Shown here: piece after piece, positions 48,912 to 59,500 of the stretch | Layout: the number at the start of each line of letters is the position of its first letter | Position numbering within the stretch: the first letter of the stretch is position 1 | Assembly (NCBI GenBank): GCA_005656395.1 | Contig: SRSI01000009.1 | Coordinates: 744,001 to 808,000, forward strand | Length of the DNA stretch: 64,000 bases | DNA from: Strongyloides papillosus | Lineage: Eukaryota > Nematoda > Chromadorea > Rhabditida > Strongyloididae | Direction: 5' to 3' | The notes under the pieces: model-generated | Told to the model about the DNA's origin: nothing | The model's database searches: none | What the model saw: only the letters and a program-made list of their open reading frames with translations | Made by a program: the position numbers and the translations under genes

Positions 48912-48945
48912 TTTTGTGACTTAATGTCACAAACTTTTTGTGATA
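48912..48945. repeat. GTGAC/TGTCA dyad repeat, cluster B
   Basis: TTTTGTGAC-TTAA-TGTCACAAA at 48912-48933, followed by TGTGATA at 48939. TTGTGAC and GTCACAA are exact inverted arms. Confidence 0.7.
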
Positions 48946-49064
48946 ATTAAAAAATACAAAAAATGGTAACTTCCCCCCTCTTTTATGATATTTGTCAATT
49001 AAGCATTAAACCTTTAATGATGAATTTATATATGATTCATGTACTTTTCAACTATAAACTTTAC

Positions 49065-49193
49065 CTGTAAACTTCCTTCTAATTCAAATTTTGAAGTGAC
49101 CGACATCTTTAAGAATGGAAACAGTGTACCTATAGTAAAGAACGAACCGTAACTTACTACGAAGTAAACTTCCAAGTCATCCGGGTTACCCCA
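49065..49193 (-). pseudogene. Possible isolated exon or gene remnant, unknown
   Basis: The minus strand reads WGNPDDLEVYFVVSYGSFF... through ...SKFELEGSLQ and then meets a good donor CAG|GTAAAG. The patch has higher G+C and more C/G-ending codons than neighbours. No ATG or convincing acceptor precedes it and no downstream exon was found, so it may be a leftover exon or chance. Confidence 0.22.
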
Positions 49194-49315
49194 TAAAATG
49201 ATTTGTTAAATTTTTTAGGTATTATACTTTATCAAATTTTTTAAATGTTGTATGTATAAAATAAACTACAAATGGTGTTATAGCTGTAAAAAATTTTACT
49301 ATTTTAATTATTTTA

Positions 49316-49379
49316 TTTTGTGACAAATTGTCATATTTTTAATCGTGACTATATGTAACAAAAAAATTTCATGTCACAA
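49316..49379. repeat. GTGAC/TGTCA dyad repeat, cluster C
   Basis: TTTTGTGAC-AAAT-TGTCAT at 49316-49334, then CGTGACT near 49344 and ATGTCACAAA near 49371. It has the same core and spacing as clusters A and B. Confidence 0.65.
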
Positions 49380-50201
49380 ATATTTCTCTGTGTATAAATT
49401 GTATCTGTAAGTTTATTATGACAGTAGATATTATTTAAAAACATAAATATCTATTCAAAATAATTAGTTTACATTAATTTATGTTCTTGTTAAATAGTTG
49501 TTAATTAGTTTCTAACTATTCATTAAATAATAAAAATGTGTCTATCAATTCCCAATAGTAGTCTTATGTAAAAATTAATTGGTTGATATCTTGTTTGAAG
49601 TCCAAACACAAAACTAAATGTTGTTAAATTTTTATTGTATTTTAAAGCATTTATTATTTATTAATAATTTCAACAGAATTTTTTTCATTTTCGCAATGAT
49701 GTAATCAAAATCTAAGTTATCTTACAAAGCAGTTCCATGATTTTATGATATTTATCCTGAGGATATGTTAGAAATTTAAAAAAAAACAATGAAATTGTAT
49801 TAAAAATAAATCTGTTTTATTTTTTGTTCTTAAATTCTGACATAAATTTCGTATTTCTCCTGGACTAGTCCAATCGAAAAAAAAGTTATCTCTAGCAAGT
49901 AAATTTGGTTTTCAGCGTCTATCATTTTCTAAATGAATTTCCAATATCCATCCAAAATGTATATTTATAAAAAAGAAGAAGAAATTACATATTTCCGGGG
50001 TAAACATTAACACCTTCTAGACAAAATATAGTTGCATTAACTTTAAATCGTATTTACCTAGGTGCAATATTTAATTATGTATCAAACTAAAGGTGCCAAA
50101 CAAACAATTTAATAAAACATGCTTTTAAACATTAGGAGTAGTGACGCAATTGTATGATTTTTATTAATATATAGATGATGAAAATATAGTGACACATTAG
50201 T

Positions 50202-51781
50202 ATGGGCCGTATTTCGTTCAGTAACAGTTCATTATACGAGATGTCAGGCGGAGGAGACCGGCACGTTTTGAAGTCTATTATGAAAAGGTCTTATAATTTT
50301 CATGTATGTTTTTATTGTTATTAGTTATTCACATCTTTTAATTTTTTTTATTCTAGGATAATAAATCTTTCAACGATCCTTATTCAGATATGAGCACATT
50401 TGTTACTACTGAGATTGATGAGACTAGTACTAAAGAATATCAATTCCAATTTACTGATAATATTAAGTCTAGAGGATGTATTAGACTGCTAGTCGTTATT
50501 TTTGTACTTATATTTTCATTTATACTAATCATATCGGCTCCAGTTATGGCACTCCTTCCATACATATTGAATTTTGTTGATTCTACCAATTTTCCTGAAC
50601 CAATATGTGGGGTTCAATGTAATGGATATGCTATTAGTATAATGCTGAAAACAATTCTTTTAACTATAGCTGTTTGTGTGTTTTACTGTTACTCACCATC
50701 ACATTTGTTGCCTCGTTTGGACAAAATCCGTACATCACTTGGAATTTTTGTTATTTTTATACTTTTTTCCTATTGGATATTTTACTACTTTAGAGTAATA
50801 GTGGACAATTCAAAAAATTATAATGAGGTTGTCAGTTATTCAGTATCATTATTGGATGTTTTATTGTATACTCATTATATATCACTTGTTTTGATATATT
50901 TCAAAAAAGTTGAAAAAACTTTCGTTGTATCTATCACACGAGATATAGATGGTGAGAGGCATTTTTTGAAGTTAGGAAATATGACAATTCAAGAAGCCGC
51001 CGTGGAAATTGGGAATTTTTACGTTACAAACTTTTCTTCCACAAACGATTCATTTTATCGAAGTAAGGCCAATTTTAAGTTTAAAAAACCTGAAAATATT
51101 CCAATGTTTAAAGTCTACGATGTTGAGAGTGAGGCAAATGAGAATACAGTGTCAATCTCTAAAAGTAATGTCTCAGCAGTTATCCAAGCAGCTGCAATGA
51201 GAAAAAATGGAAATTTCTGTTTCGAGGAATTAGACGCAATGAGAAGATTTGATGATAAAGTTGAAAGATATAAGCATACACTAGAATATGTTACAGATGA
51301 AGCGTTTGCAACAATAGAATCTTTTAGGTATGGTGAAAAGCAGAATTGTAGTACTGATCAATCAATGGACGATTACAATGCTTCAAAAACAATATTATCC
51401 ATCATTTCAAGACCACTTCAAAAATATTTAAGATTAACAAAAAAACAAAGTTATTTTCAAAAAGAATCAAATTTAGTAAATCTCCAAAGATGCCTGCAAT
51501 ACAATCTTTCATCAAGGTCATTCTTGGAGCCCTTTTTTTCAAATATATATCCAGATCGTTTTGTGATGAAAAGCTATAGATGGTCGATAATGTCTGATTG
51601 TGTTGTTACTGATTCCATCTCAGAAGGATTAAGTTTTGTCTTGAAGACTCAAATGTACAATTCTGATAAAGATATTAAATTATATTGTCAAGTATTTAAA
51701 ATGCCATTTGTAAATTTGTCTGAACATTCAATATTTATTGAAAGGGATATTATCAAGAAATGCCCAAAGAATTTAGTTTAA
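50202..51781 (+). CDS. vang-1: Van Gogh/Strabismus planar cell polarity protein
   Basis: Two exons, 50202-50303 and 50357-51781, with a 53-nt intron (donor CAT|GTATGT, acceptor TTCTAG); 508 residues, close to the family's ~520. The N-terminal cytosolic region is Ser-rich (EMSGGGDRHVLKSIMKRS). Four membrane spans lie at about 74-103, 122-143, 159-182 and 196-217. The cytosolic C-terminal half has the conserved Vang core: FVVSITRDIDGERHFLKLG, IQEAAVEIGNFYV, and later LEPFFSNIYPDRFVMKSYRW. Vang is a core PCP membrane protein that binds Prickle and Dishevelled; in nematodes it guides neurite and cell orientation. Oddity: the C-terminus is KCPKNLV, not the usual ETSV-type PDZ ligand. Confidence 0.93.
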
Positions 51782-52320
51782 CCAGTAATAATTTAGTATT
51801 TTTATTTTGGTTTATTTTTGTCTTATTAATTTTATTGTATATTTGTATTAATAAATATTAAGTAGTATTTGATATTTAGTTGTTGTTTTTTGATTTTCTT
51901 TATGTGTGTCTGTTTGAAAAAGTACAAATTGTTTTAGATAGGAAAACAAAAAAGTTTTTTGTTTTTATTATTTTTGGTATTTAAAGTAAGGTTAATCAAA
52001 ATTACATTTCCATTCACCGTGAACTTTTATAGTATAAATAAAAAAGTTGTAAATATAAAAAATTTGTCAGACTACGGTAATCTTTTGTAGTGCATAATTT
52101 TTACATCATATAATTGTTTAATAGCAAATTATATTAACTTTACTTGATTGATTTAAATTTTAACAACAATTTTAAACATATATACAATGTCATCCAATTT
52201 AAATTGGAGTAAATTATTTACCTAAGTTTAATTAAGAATAAGTTTATTAAATGAAAAGTTAAATTAAAGGAATTATAATTAATTAGTTAAAGTATTTTTA
52301 TAATTTTTCTAATATAAATT
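51782..52320. other. Intergenic region, 0.54 kb, between convergent genes
   Basis: 3' flanks of Van Gogh and the nuclear receptor. AATAAATATT at 51849 is a plausible poly(A) signal for Van Gogh. No gene seen. Confidence 0.55.
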
Positions 52321-53787
52321 TTATAATTGAAAGTTAGGCTCCGAATAACAAAATTTATCAAACCAATTGGTTTTTAAAATTCCAACATTAAAAATTCGAC
52401 TCATCAAATAGTCTTTACAACTGTTTATATAACTCCATTCCAATTCTTTTAATAAAAGCATAATTTCTCCAAGTCGTATTTCAGCATCATTAATTGATGA
52501 TTTACAATAATGTGTATAAAGACATTTTATTACCCAATTTCTTTGACTCTCAAAAAGTTTTTTCTTATCTTTCGAGACAAATCTTTCATTATTTTTACTC
52601 CATAATAACAATAAATATAGTGCAACAATTTCATAATCTGTTAATTTTAATTCACTTAAAGGTTTGATGATTGTTTCAAAAGTATCATCAATAGAGTTAC
52701 GGAAAACTGCAAGACGAATTGATCGTACCACCTCTGTATCTTCATTTTTTTCAAAACCTGTCATATGAGGTGGAATAAATGTATAATTTTCAAGAACAAT
52801 ACATTTCAAATCAATTTGTTCAGGATATTTTGATGTCATAACAAAAGTATCTAAATTAATCTTTTTCAAAGTAAAACGTTTAGAAATATCACTCTTTTCA
52901 CTATTCGTTAAGTTATCAAAGGAAGATATTGATGAAAGCCATGAAAAAACATTTGAAATTTGCACACGACAAAGTAAATCTATATCATCAGGGGTAAAAA
53001 TTCTTAGGGGTGGTGGAGTTTCATTATTATCCATCAAAAAATGTGGGAAAGGAACTGATAAATGAGAATTAAATGTCTGTAATTCACGATATTTTTTAAC
53101 ACAATTATAGAAAGGTAACATATATTTTTGGCAAGATTCTCGTGACATTGATGATAAAAATATTTCACCGGGTGTTGTTGATGGCATTTCTGAGATCATA
53201 TGACTATTTACAAAAGAAATATTTGAGATGTTTGGCAATGTTATAGAATTCTGATTGGTTTTATATGAGGATGGTGAAGGTTCTGCAGATAAGATATCTA
53301 ACCGGTTTGATAATAGTGGATTTGATGACAACAACGAATTATTGTATTGGTCTGAGGAAAGATTTACAAATCGACCATCGTCATTTTTAAATGGTTTTGG
53401 ATCTCTCCTCCGTCGATATGGTTGGGCACCGGTAGGTTCTCTTTTTGGTTGAACCAGTGACGTATCCATACCTTTACTAAGACATTTATTATATCTACAG
53501 CCTTTACATGTATTACGATTCCGAAAATCAATTTTACAATTATTTGAAAATCTACATGAGTATACCTTGAAAAATTGAATTGAAATGAATAAATAAAAAA
53601 AATTTACACTTACTCTATTAAAAGTAACACATCTTCTCATAAAAGCAGTACAGGATCGACATGCTTGGATTTTGTAGTGATATCCATCAGAGTAATCACC
53701 ACAAACTTCACAATATGTGGTATTATTTAAAATAGTGTTGGGTGAATTATTAATTGAAAAACTGCCTATGGCACCGACTACAGTCAT
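52321..53787 (-). CDS. Nuclear hormone receptor
   Basis: Two exons, 53787-53614 and 53565-52321, with a 48-nt intron (donor AGA|GTAAGT, acceptor TTCAAG); 472 residues. The DNA-binding domain spans about 25-95: zinc finger 1 uses Cys26, Cys29, Cys43 and Cys46 (CEVC...CRSC) and finger 2 uses Cys62, Cys68, Cys78 and Cys81, followed by NKCLSKGM. The P-box is CRSCTAF, typical of the expanded nematode HNF4-derived receptors rather than classical receptors; the usual FFRR is FMRR. A ligand-binding-like domain covers about 205-465 (IFTPDDIDLLCRVQI, ELKLTDYEIVALYLLLLWS). It is a nuclear transcription factor; ligand unknown. The intron is a multiple of three and has no in-frame stop. Confidence 0.9.
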   Translation of the reverse strand: MTVVGAIGSFSINNSPNTILNNTTYCEVCGDYSDGYHYKIQACRSCTAFMRRCVTFNRVSVNFFYLFISIQFFKVYSCRFSNNCKIDFRNRNTCKGCRYNKCLSKGMDTSLVQPKREPTGAQPYRRRRDPKPFKNDDGRFVNLSSDQYNNSLLSSNPLLSNRLDILSAEPSPSSYKTNQNSITLPNISNISFVNSHMISEMPSTTPGEIFLSSMSRESCQKYMLPFYNCVKKYRELQTFNSHLSVPFPHFLMDNNETPPPLRIFTPDDIDLLCRVQISNVFSWLSSISSFDNLTNSEKSDISKRFTLKKINLDTFVMTSKYPEQIDLKCIVLENYTFIPPHMTGFEKNEDTEVVRSIRLAVFRNSIDDTFETIIKPLSELKLTDYEIVALYLLLLWSKNNERFVSKDKKKLFESQRNWVIKCLYTHYCKSSINDAEIRLGEIMLLLKELEWSYINSCKDYLMSRIFNVGILKTNWFDKFCYSEPNFQL

Positions 53788-55067
53788 AATAATGACATAA
53801 AGTAAATATTGTATGAGTTAAAATATAAAAATTTTTTCCAGAAATATAATGAAGAAGATAAATGAATGTTAAAGTATTTAAACAGTTTAGTTGGCGGGTT
53901 AGAGGATGGCTGTAGATGTAGAAAATGGCATTTAATATATATATATTAATGGAGTAGTGTATTTCCTTTATAAACATACTTTTAATTATTTTGCATCTTT
54001 TACTCTATCAATTAGGTTTGTTTAAATTAAAGATACGGCAATCATACTTTTGATTTTAGAGAGCTAGAAACAGAAAGTATTCCTATCCTAAGGAGTATGT
54101 ATTTTGACATAACATTGACCTTATGTCTAAAATTATATAAAACAGTTAATGAAGTTTGTTACTTTTATTCAATTGTTTACATTAAAATAAGTTATTTTAT
54201 TTAAAAAAAAATTTTTTTTAATTATAACTGAAAGGAGAGTAATAGTATTATTATTTTATTTTTAAAATTCTCTAACATAAACAAACACTTTTACATAATT
54301 ATTTATAATAAGATAATGTAATTGATCAACAATACATAGTTTACTAAATAAAAATTTCATACAACATCAAATGATTAGTTACAATTTTTGTAACTCACAG
54401 GGAATTTGTAAATAATTTGTCAACTGTAAAATATATAGTGTCTATCAAGTATTTTTGTGGGTATAATTATCTTTTAATATTTCAAAGTTTTTTTAATATT
54501 AAAGTAATTACTTATACTTTAAAACAAGACAATAAAAAAAATCAACAATATTTATACAAATAAATACTCATCATAAATAAAGCAAAACAGTTGGGAAGAT
54601 ATTAATTTTGTAATAATTTCAAGTAAGTGACACAAAAAGAATGAGTTGATTTGTATATAATCTTCTTTTTATTGTGTAACTATTATTTTGTTTGATATCT
54701 TCGAATGACTTTATCTCCCCCAAACAATCTATACTCTATTTTGGATGAAAATATTTTATAAAAGTTTGTCAATTTTCATCTGATCTACATTATATTCAAT
54801 AAAACATACGTATATTTTGTTTTACTAGAATTTAACTCCATTTGGAAATTGCTATTTTGTAATCACTAACATTACACAAAACATTATTTTTATAACTTCT
54901 AACCCTTATTTTTTACTTTCTGTGTCATAGAAAACACAAATTTTTATTTCTTTAGTTAAAAGTCAGCAATTCATAAAAACAGGTATTAAATTGTCTATTC
55001 AAAAATAATGTTACACCTATTTTTTCTTTTTGTAGAAATTTTGAAGCTTATATAAAGAGAGTAAAAA
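53788..55067. other. Intergenic region, 1.3 kb, between divergent genes
   Basis: Promoter regions of the nuclear receptor (minus) and the alpha/beta hydrolase (plus). A+T-rich. A TTTTTCTTTTTGTAG acceptor ends at 55035, 32 nt before the hydrolase ATG. No gene recognised. Confidence 0.5.
55034..55035 (+). other. Probable trans-splice acceptor of the alpha/beta hydrolase
   Basis: Strong polypyrimidine tract and TGTAG, no upstream coding exon; fits spliced-leader addition. Confidence 0.5.
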
Positions 55068-56211
55068 ATGTTGAATTTTAAAAGGACCCATAATAGAAAT
55101 ATGAACAAGAGAGATAATTTTAATTTAACTCCTGGTGATGTTAATAAAAATGTATATGAGAGTACAATTACCTTTGTTAGTGATTCAAACAAAATTGTCT
55201 CAATAAAGTCTATTTACCAGGTAAGATTTTGAAAATGTCTTTTTTAGTAGTTTTTTGTAATGTAGGATACATTATGTGATGGATCATCTATTGGGACTGT
55301 TGTTGCTGTTCATGGTTGTCCTGGGTCACATAAAGATTTTAAATATATTGAACCATTATTAACTAAAGCCGGTATACGATTAGTAGCATTAAATTTTCCT
55401 GGTTTTGGGTTAACAGAAACTCATACCCATTTAAGGCATACAAATGCAGAACGTGTGAGATTTGTTGAAGCAATGCTTAAATTACTTAATTTAAATGAAA
55501 AGATTATTTTTCTGGGACATTCCAGAGGTTCTGAGAATGCTCTTAAAATGGCTGCTCTTTATAAAGTATGTTTTTTTTTTATCTTTTTAGAGGCATTCAA
55601 TAATCTTTTACAAAAAAATTTTTTAGGAGTATACAATGGCAGCAATACTAGTAAATCCTGTAGGAATTAAAATACACCGTGGTATGAAACCAGCATTCTT
55701 CATTTCAATTGGTGCTGCCTTATGGAAAATGAGTAGTGGAATGCAATATATAATATCTCCAATTGTCAAAATGTTATATAAAAATATTGGTATGAGGATA
55801 ACAAGTGATCAAGAAGCTGGAGCGTCACTTATAACAATTGACAATACTGATTGTGAAGGACAGATGAAGTATATTAATATTGTTAATGAATCTAATGTTA
55901 TTGTTATAAATGCCATTGGTGGTAAAGATCAATTAATTGAATATCCTGTTAGTAGAGATTTTGGTGAGAGATTCAAAGGGAATGTTTTTATTGTATGTTA
56001 TTTTAATATTATATATTATAATAATTTTTTATAGACACAGAATCCAGAAGATAAAATCAAGGATAATAATGATATGGTCAATTCGGTTATTGATAAATTA
56101 AAAGAAGGATATACAAAAATCTCTGCAATCTTTCCAGAAGATGGACATTATGTACAAAAGTACAAAGCTGATTTCATTGCAAATAGTATATCAGCAATAT
56201 TAAAGAAATAA
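55068..56211 (+). CDS. Alpha/beta hydrolase, nematode type
   Basis: Four exons, 55068-55220, 55266-55565, 55627-55992 and 56035-56211, with introns of 45, 61 and 42 nt, all phase 0; 331 residues. The oxyanion region VVAVHGCPGSHKDF, then RLVALNFPGFGLT, and the nucleophile elbow GHSRGS (Ser137) mark the alpha/beta hydrolase fold; DGHY near the C-terminus gives the catalytic His311. It resembles the uncharacterised nematode hydrolases grouped under DUF1057, as far as I recall. No signal peptide or membrane anchor; likely cytosolic. Substrate unknown. The triad Asp cannot be fixed by eye. The gene is convergent with the DDR gene, 339 nt apart. Confidence 0.85.
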
Positions 56212-56550
56212 TTTTTCAAATAATTCTAACAAAGAAATTTATTGTTTGACGAACACAGGTGGCAGATATTACAGTTAACTTAATAAATAAGTTAATGATG
56301 AAATAGAGTATGCAAAATACATGATTTTTTAAAACATTAAATATAGCTTTCTATTATACATAATTATACTATATTATTATTTTTAATTTATGTTGTATGC
56401 ATTGTGGTATAGTAAATTTTTACATCAAGGTCAAAAAGTAAATATCATAAAAATAAAAAGTATAAAATTTTATTTACATTAATTTTAAAAGTTTATATAT
56501 TAAGCATTTTATAAAATGGATAATTAATTAAAAATATACAAATATTTGTT
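56212..56550. other. Intergenic region, 0.34 kb, between convergent genes
   Basis: Shared 3' flank of the hydrolase and DDR genes. A+T-rich; no other feature seen. Confidence 0.55.
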
Positions 56551-59500
56551 TTAACTTTTAGGAGATCCTCGGGCATGATTACACGTCATTTTTTGTAAAA
56601 AACAATGAATTGATGAAAACGTTGGTCTATTATGTTCTTCACGTTGCCAACATTTTAACATTAACTCATCATATAATATGGAATTTCCATGCCTAGGTCT
56701 AGGTAGATATGTTCGAAGTCTTCCTGAATTGTATATACATTCAAGATTTTCTATTACTTCATCATCTGTTAACTTCGAATATGGTTTATCATAACCACCC
56801 ATAAGTATTTCCCATAATGTAACACCAAAATGCCAGACATCTGATTTTGTTGTAAATCTACCTAATAAAAGCGATTCCCATGCCATCCAACGTATTGGGG
56901 CATTTACTTTTCCTTCAACAACATAATAATCACTACTATATAAACTACGTGCCATTCCAAAATTACCAATTTTAACAATATCATCCTCATCCACGAAACA
57001 ATTTCTAGCAGCTAAATCACGATGAACAAAATTTTGAGATTCTAGATAACTCATACCAGCAGCAATTTGTGTGGCAATTGATAATAAAAATTCTGTCGTT
57101 AATGTATTAAAATTTTGTGATTGAAGATATTGACAAAGATCACCATTTTTCATATATTCCATTATACAGCAGATAGTATTATTTGGTTGTTCAATACTGA
57201 TACCAATAACTTCTAAAATATTTTGATGTTTTAATGAACTCATTACAATAATCTCTTTCTTAAAATTAATAAATTCATCTTTTGTTGCTGTTTGTTTTAA
57301 TTTTTTAGATGCAACTAATCGATGTTCTAATCTACAAAGATCAATTGGTCCAAATTCACCATCACCTAATTTTTCAACATGTATTAAGACAGATGGATTA
57401 ATTTTAACAATATGATCCATATTGAAAAGAAATTCTTCAATTTCTTTATTACAATTTCTATAACATGTATTTGGTGATGAGATTGTTGAACTTGTATTTG
57501 ATAAATTACTTGTTAATGTTCCTTGACTAAAAATATTATATGTTCCACATTCTGTTGAGTAATACATTCTATTTAATAAGGGTTGTTCAACACAAACAGA
57601 GTAATCTGGATCAGCATAATCGCTACTACTATCTGAAGGTATATTTTTACTTTCCATTAATGTGCCGCTTTTGAAGGATCTTTTTATAGTATCACTGTCA
57701 TCTTTAATAATCATCTGGACATTCTGTTTTTTAAATATCGGTAATAAGGTATTTTTTTGTTGTGCCTCCTTCCGACAAAAGAACATGACATAGATAAGTG
57801 TTGAACATATTAATAAAGAAAGGGAAATAAATATAATAACAACGATTAACACATAATTTGTTAAATTATCCGGAACTTCATTAATTGCAAAAAATGTAAG
57901 AGAATTTTTTGTTTCATCTAATGATATTATATCATCATTTTCACTACTTAACAATGGATCATCTATATCTGTATCAAAAAGTATGCGATTTGTTTCAAAT
58001 TTAACTTCAGAAATTAGTAAAAAATCTGCGGCTGATTGTAAATAAAGATCGACTTTAATTAATTTAGCTATCCTTGATGATATTGGAATTCTTACCCATC
58101 TTGAGGATGGGTAAATTAAATCAGGTTCATATGAAAATTCAATACTTCTTTTAGAGAACGTTTTTTCATCACCAGTAGGACTTATTTTAATAATGGCTTT
58201 CTTAAAAATCATTGATTTAAGTTTAAAAAAATTATTTGTATAAAAATTAACTCCAGTTAAATTTTGTTTATCTTTGAAATAAAATTTCATCGTAACTTTT
58301 CCTTTAACATCTTCGTTTTTCCATCCAATCCAATGATTTGGTTTATCATCAAAATTATCTTCACCAATTTTACCATCATATAATTTTCCATATCCTTTGG
58401 TTTTTATTGTATCATTGGTATTTCCGTCAAATTTAAAGTCCCTCATTTCTAATCCATCAATAATACCTCCATTTGTGATTGTATAACCGTCAAGAACTCC
58501 ATTATAACGACATCCATGTAATTCTAACCGGAGGCATACAGTTCTTGTTTTATATGAGAGTGGATAAAGACGGATACGTGAAGCAATAATTGAACCATCA
58601 AGGGGAATAAGAACGGATGTTCTTGTATCACTGTTAGCTTTGATAAACTGAAATATGAGAAGATAAATTTAAGATTAACCTTTAACCAAGTAAATATTAT
58701 TTATGTATTATTATGTTTATTTTAGAACTTTACTCTTTTTGACTTTGTATAATGTATGTATAAGATTATAAATGAAGCAATAAAAGTTCTGAAGATTAGA
58801 TAAGTATTTATAATTCGGTATAATGTAAGTTGTTTCAAATTATTTCAATAATACTATTATACCATTCTTCATAATTATGTACTTCTTCATTTATCTACAT
58901 AATGTGAAGATATATAGCTTATGCAATAGTTTCTCACTCATCTTTAATTTATATAATACTTTCTTATTCAATAAATAAAATTTAATGAATCTGCTTTTAA
59001 TTTATAATAAAAGTTCTTAAACTGTTAATAAATTTTATACATCACTTATGAGTTAGATTTATAGTCTAACCATTAAAATAATAATAATATTTAAAACTCA
59101 TTGACAATTATACAAAGATGGTGAGAACTTTTAATTAAAATTGGAAGTATTGTAGTTGGTTAAAAGATAACAATAAATTCTATTTTACATAATCATAATT
59201 GATTAATTTCCTTAATAATATTTTATAACTTCTTATCAAAATAAATTTAAATGTTACAATTAAGCATTTTCACACTAGTTAACTGTCAAAGATATATTGT
59301 TAGAAAAATTTTAAAATCAAATTTAAAGAACCTGACATCTGGCCATGATAATTTTTATCTATTCTCTTGATTTATATTTATAAAAAGAAGGAGAAAATAT
59401 GGTATTAAGTTAAAGTATTCTTTTAAATATATCTATCAATAGAGAACATCATTATGATGAACACATGATTGATGAAGTGGTATGGATAAGAGGATCAAAA

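Larger units (their letters stand above)
48471..50201. other. Intergenic region, 1.7 kb, with dyad repeats and possible exon remnant
   Basis: Holds dyad-repeat clusters B (48912-48945) and C (49316-49379). Between them a G+C-richer patch reads, on the minus strand, as a protein-like open stretch (49065-49193). The last 200 nt before Van Gogh contain AGTGACGCAATTG (about 50140) and are probably promoter. Confidence 0.45.

Noticed and set aside
53750..53977. Minus-strand frame overlapping the nuclear receptor N-terminus
   Set aside because: Different frame from the receptor and no link to it; the ATG at 53787 gives a complete DNA-binding domain.
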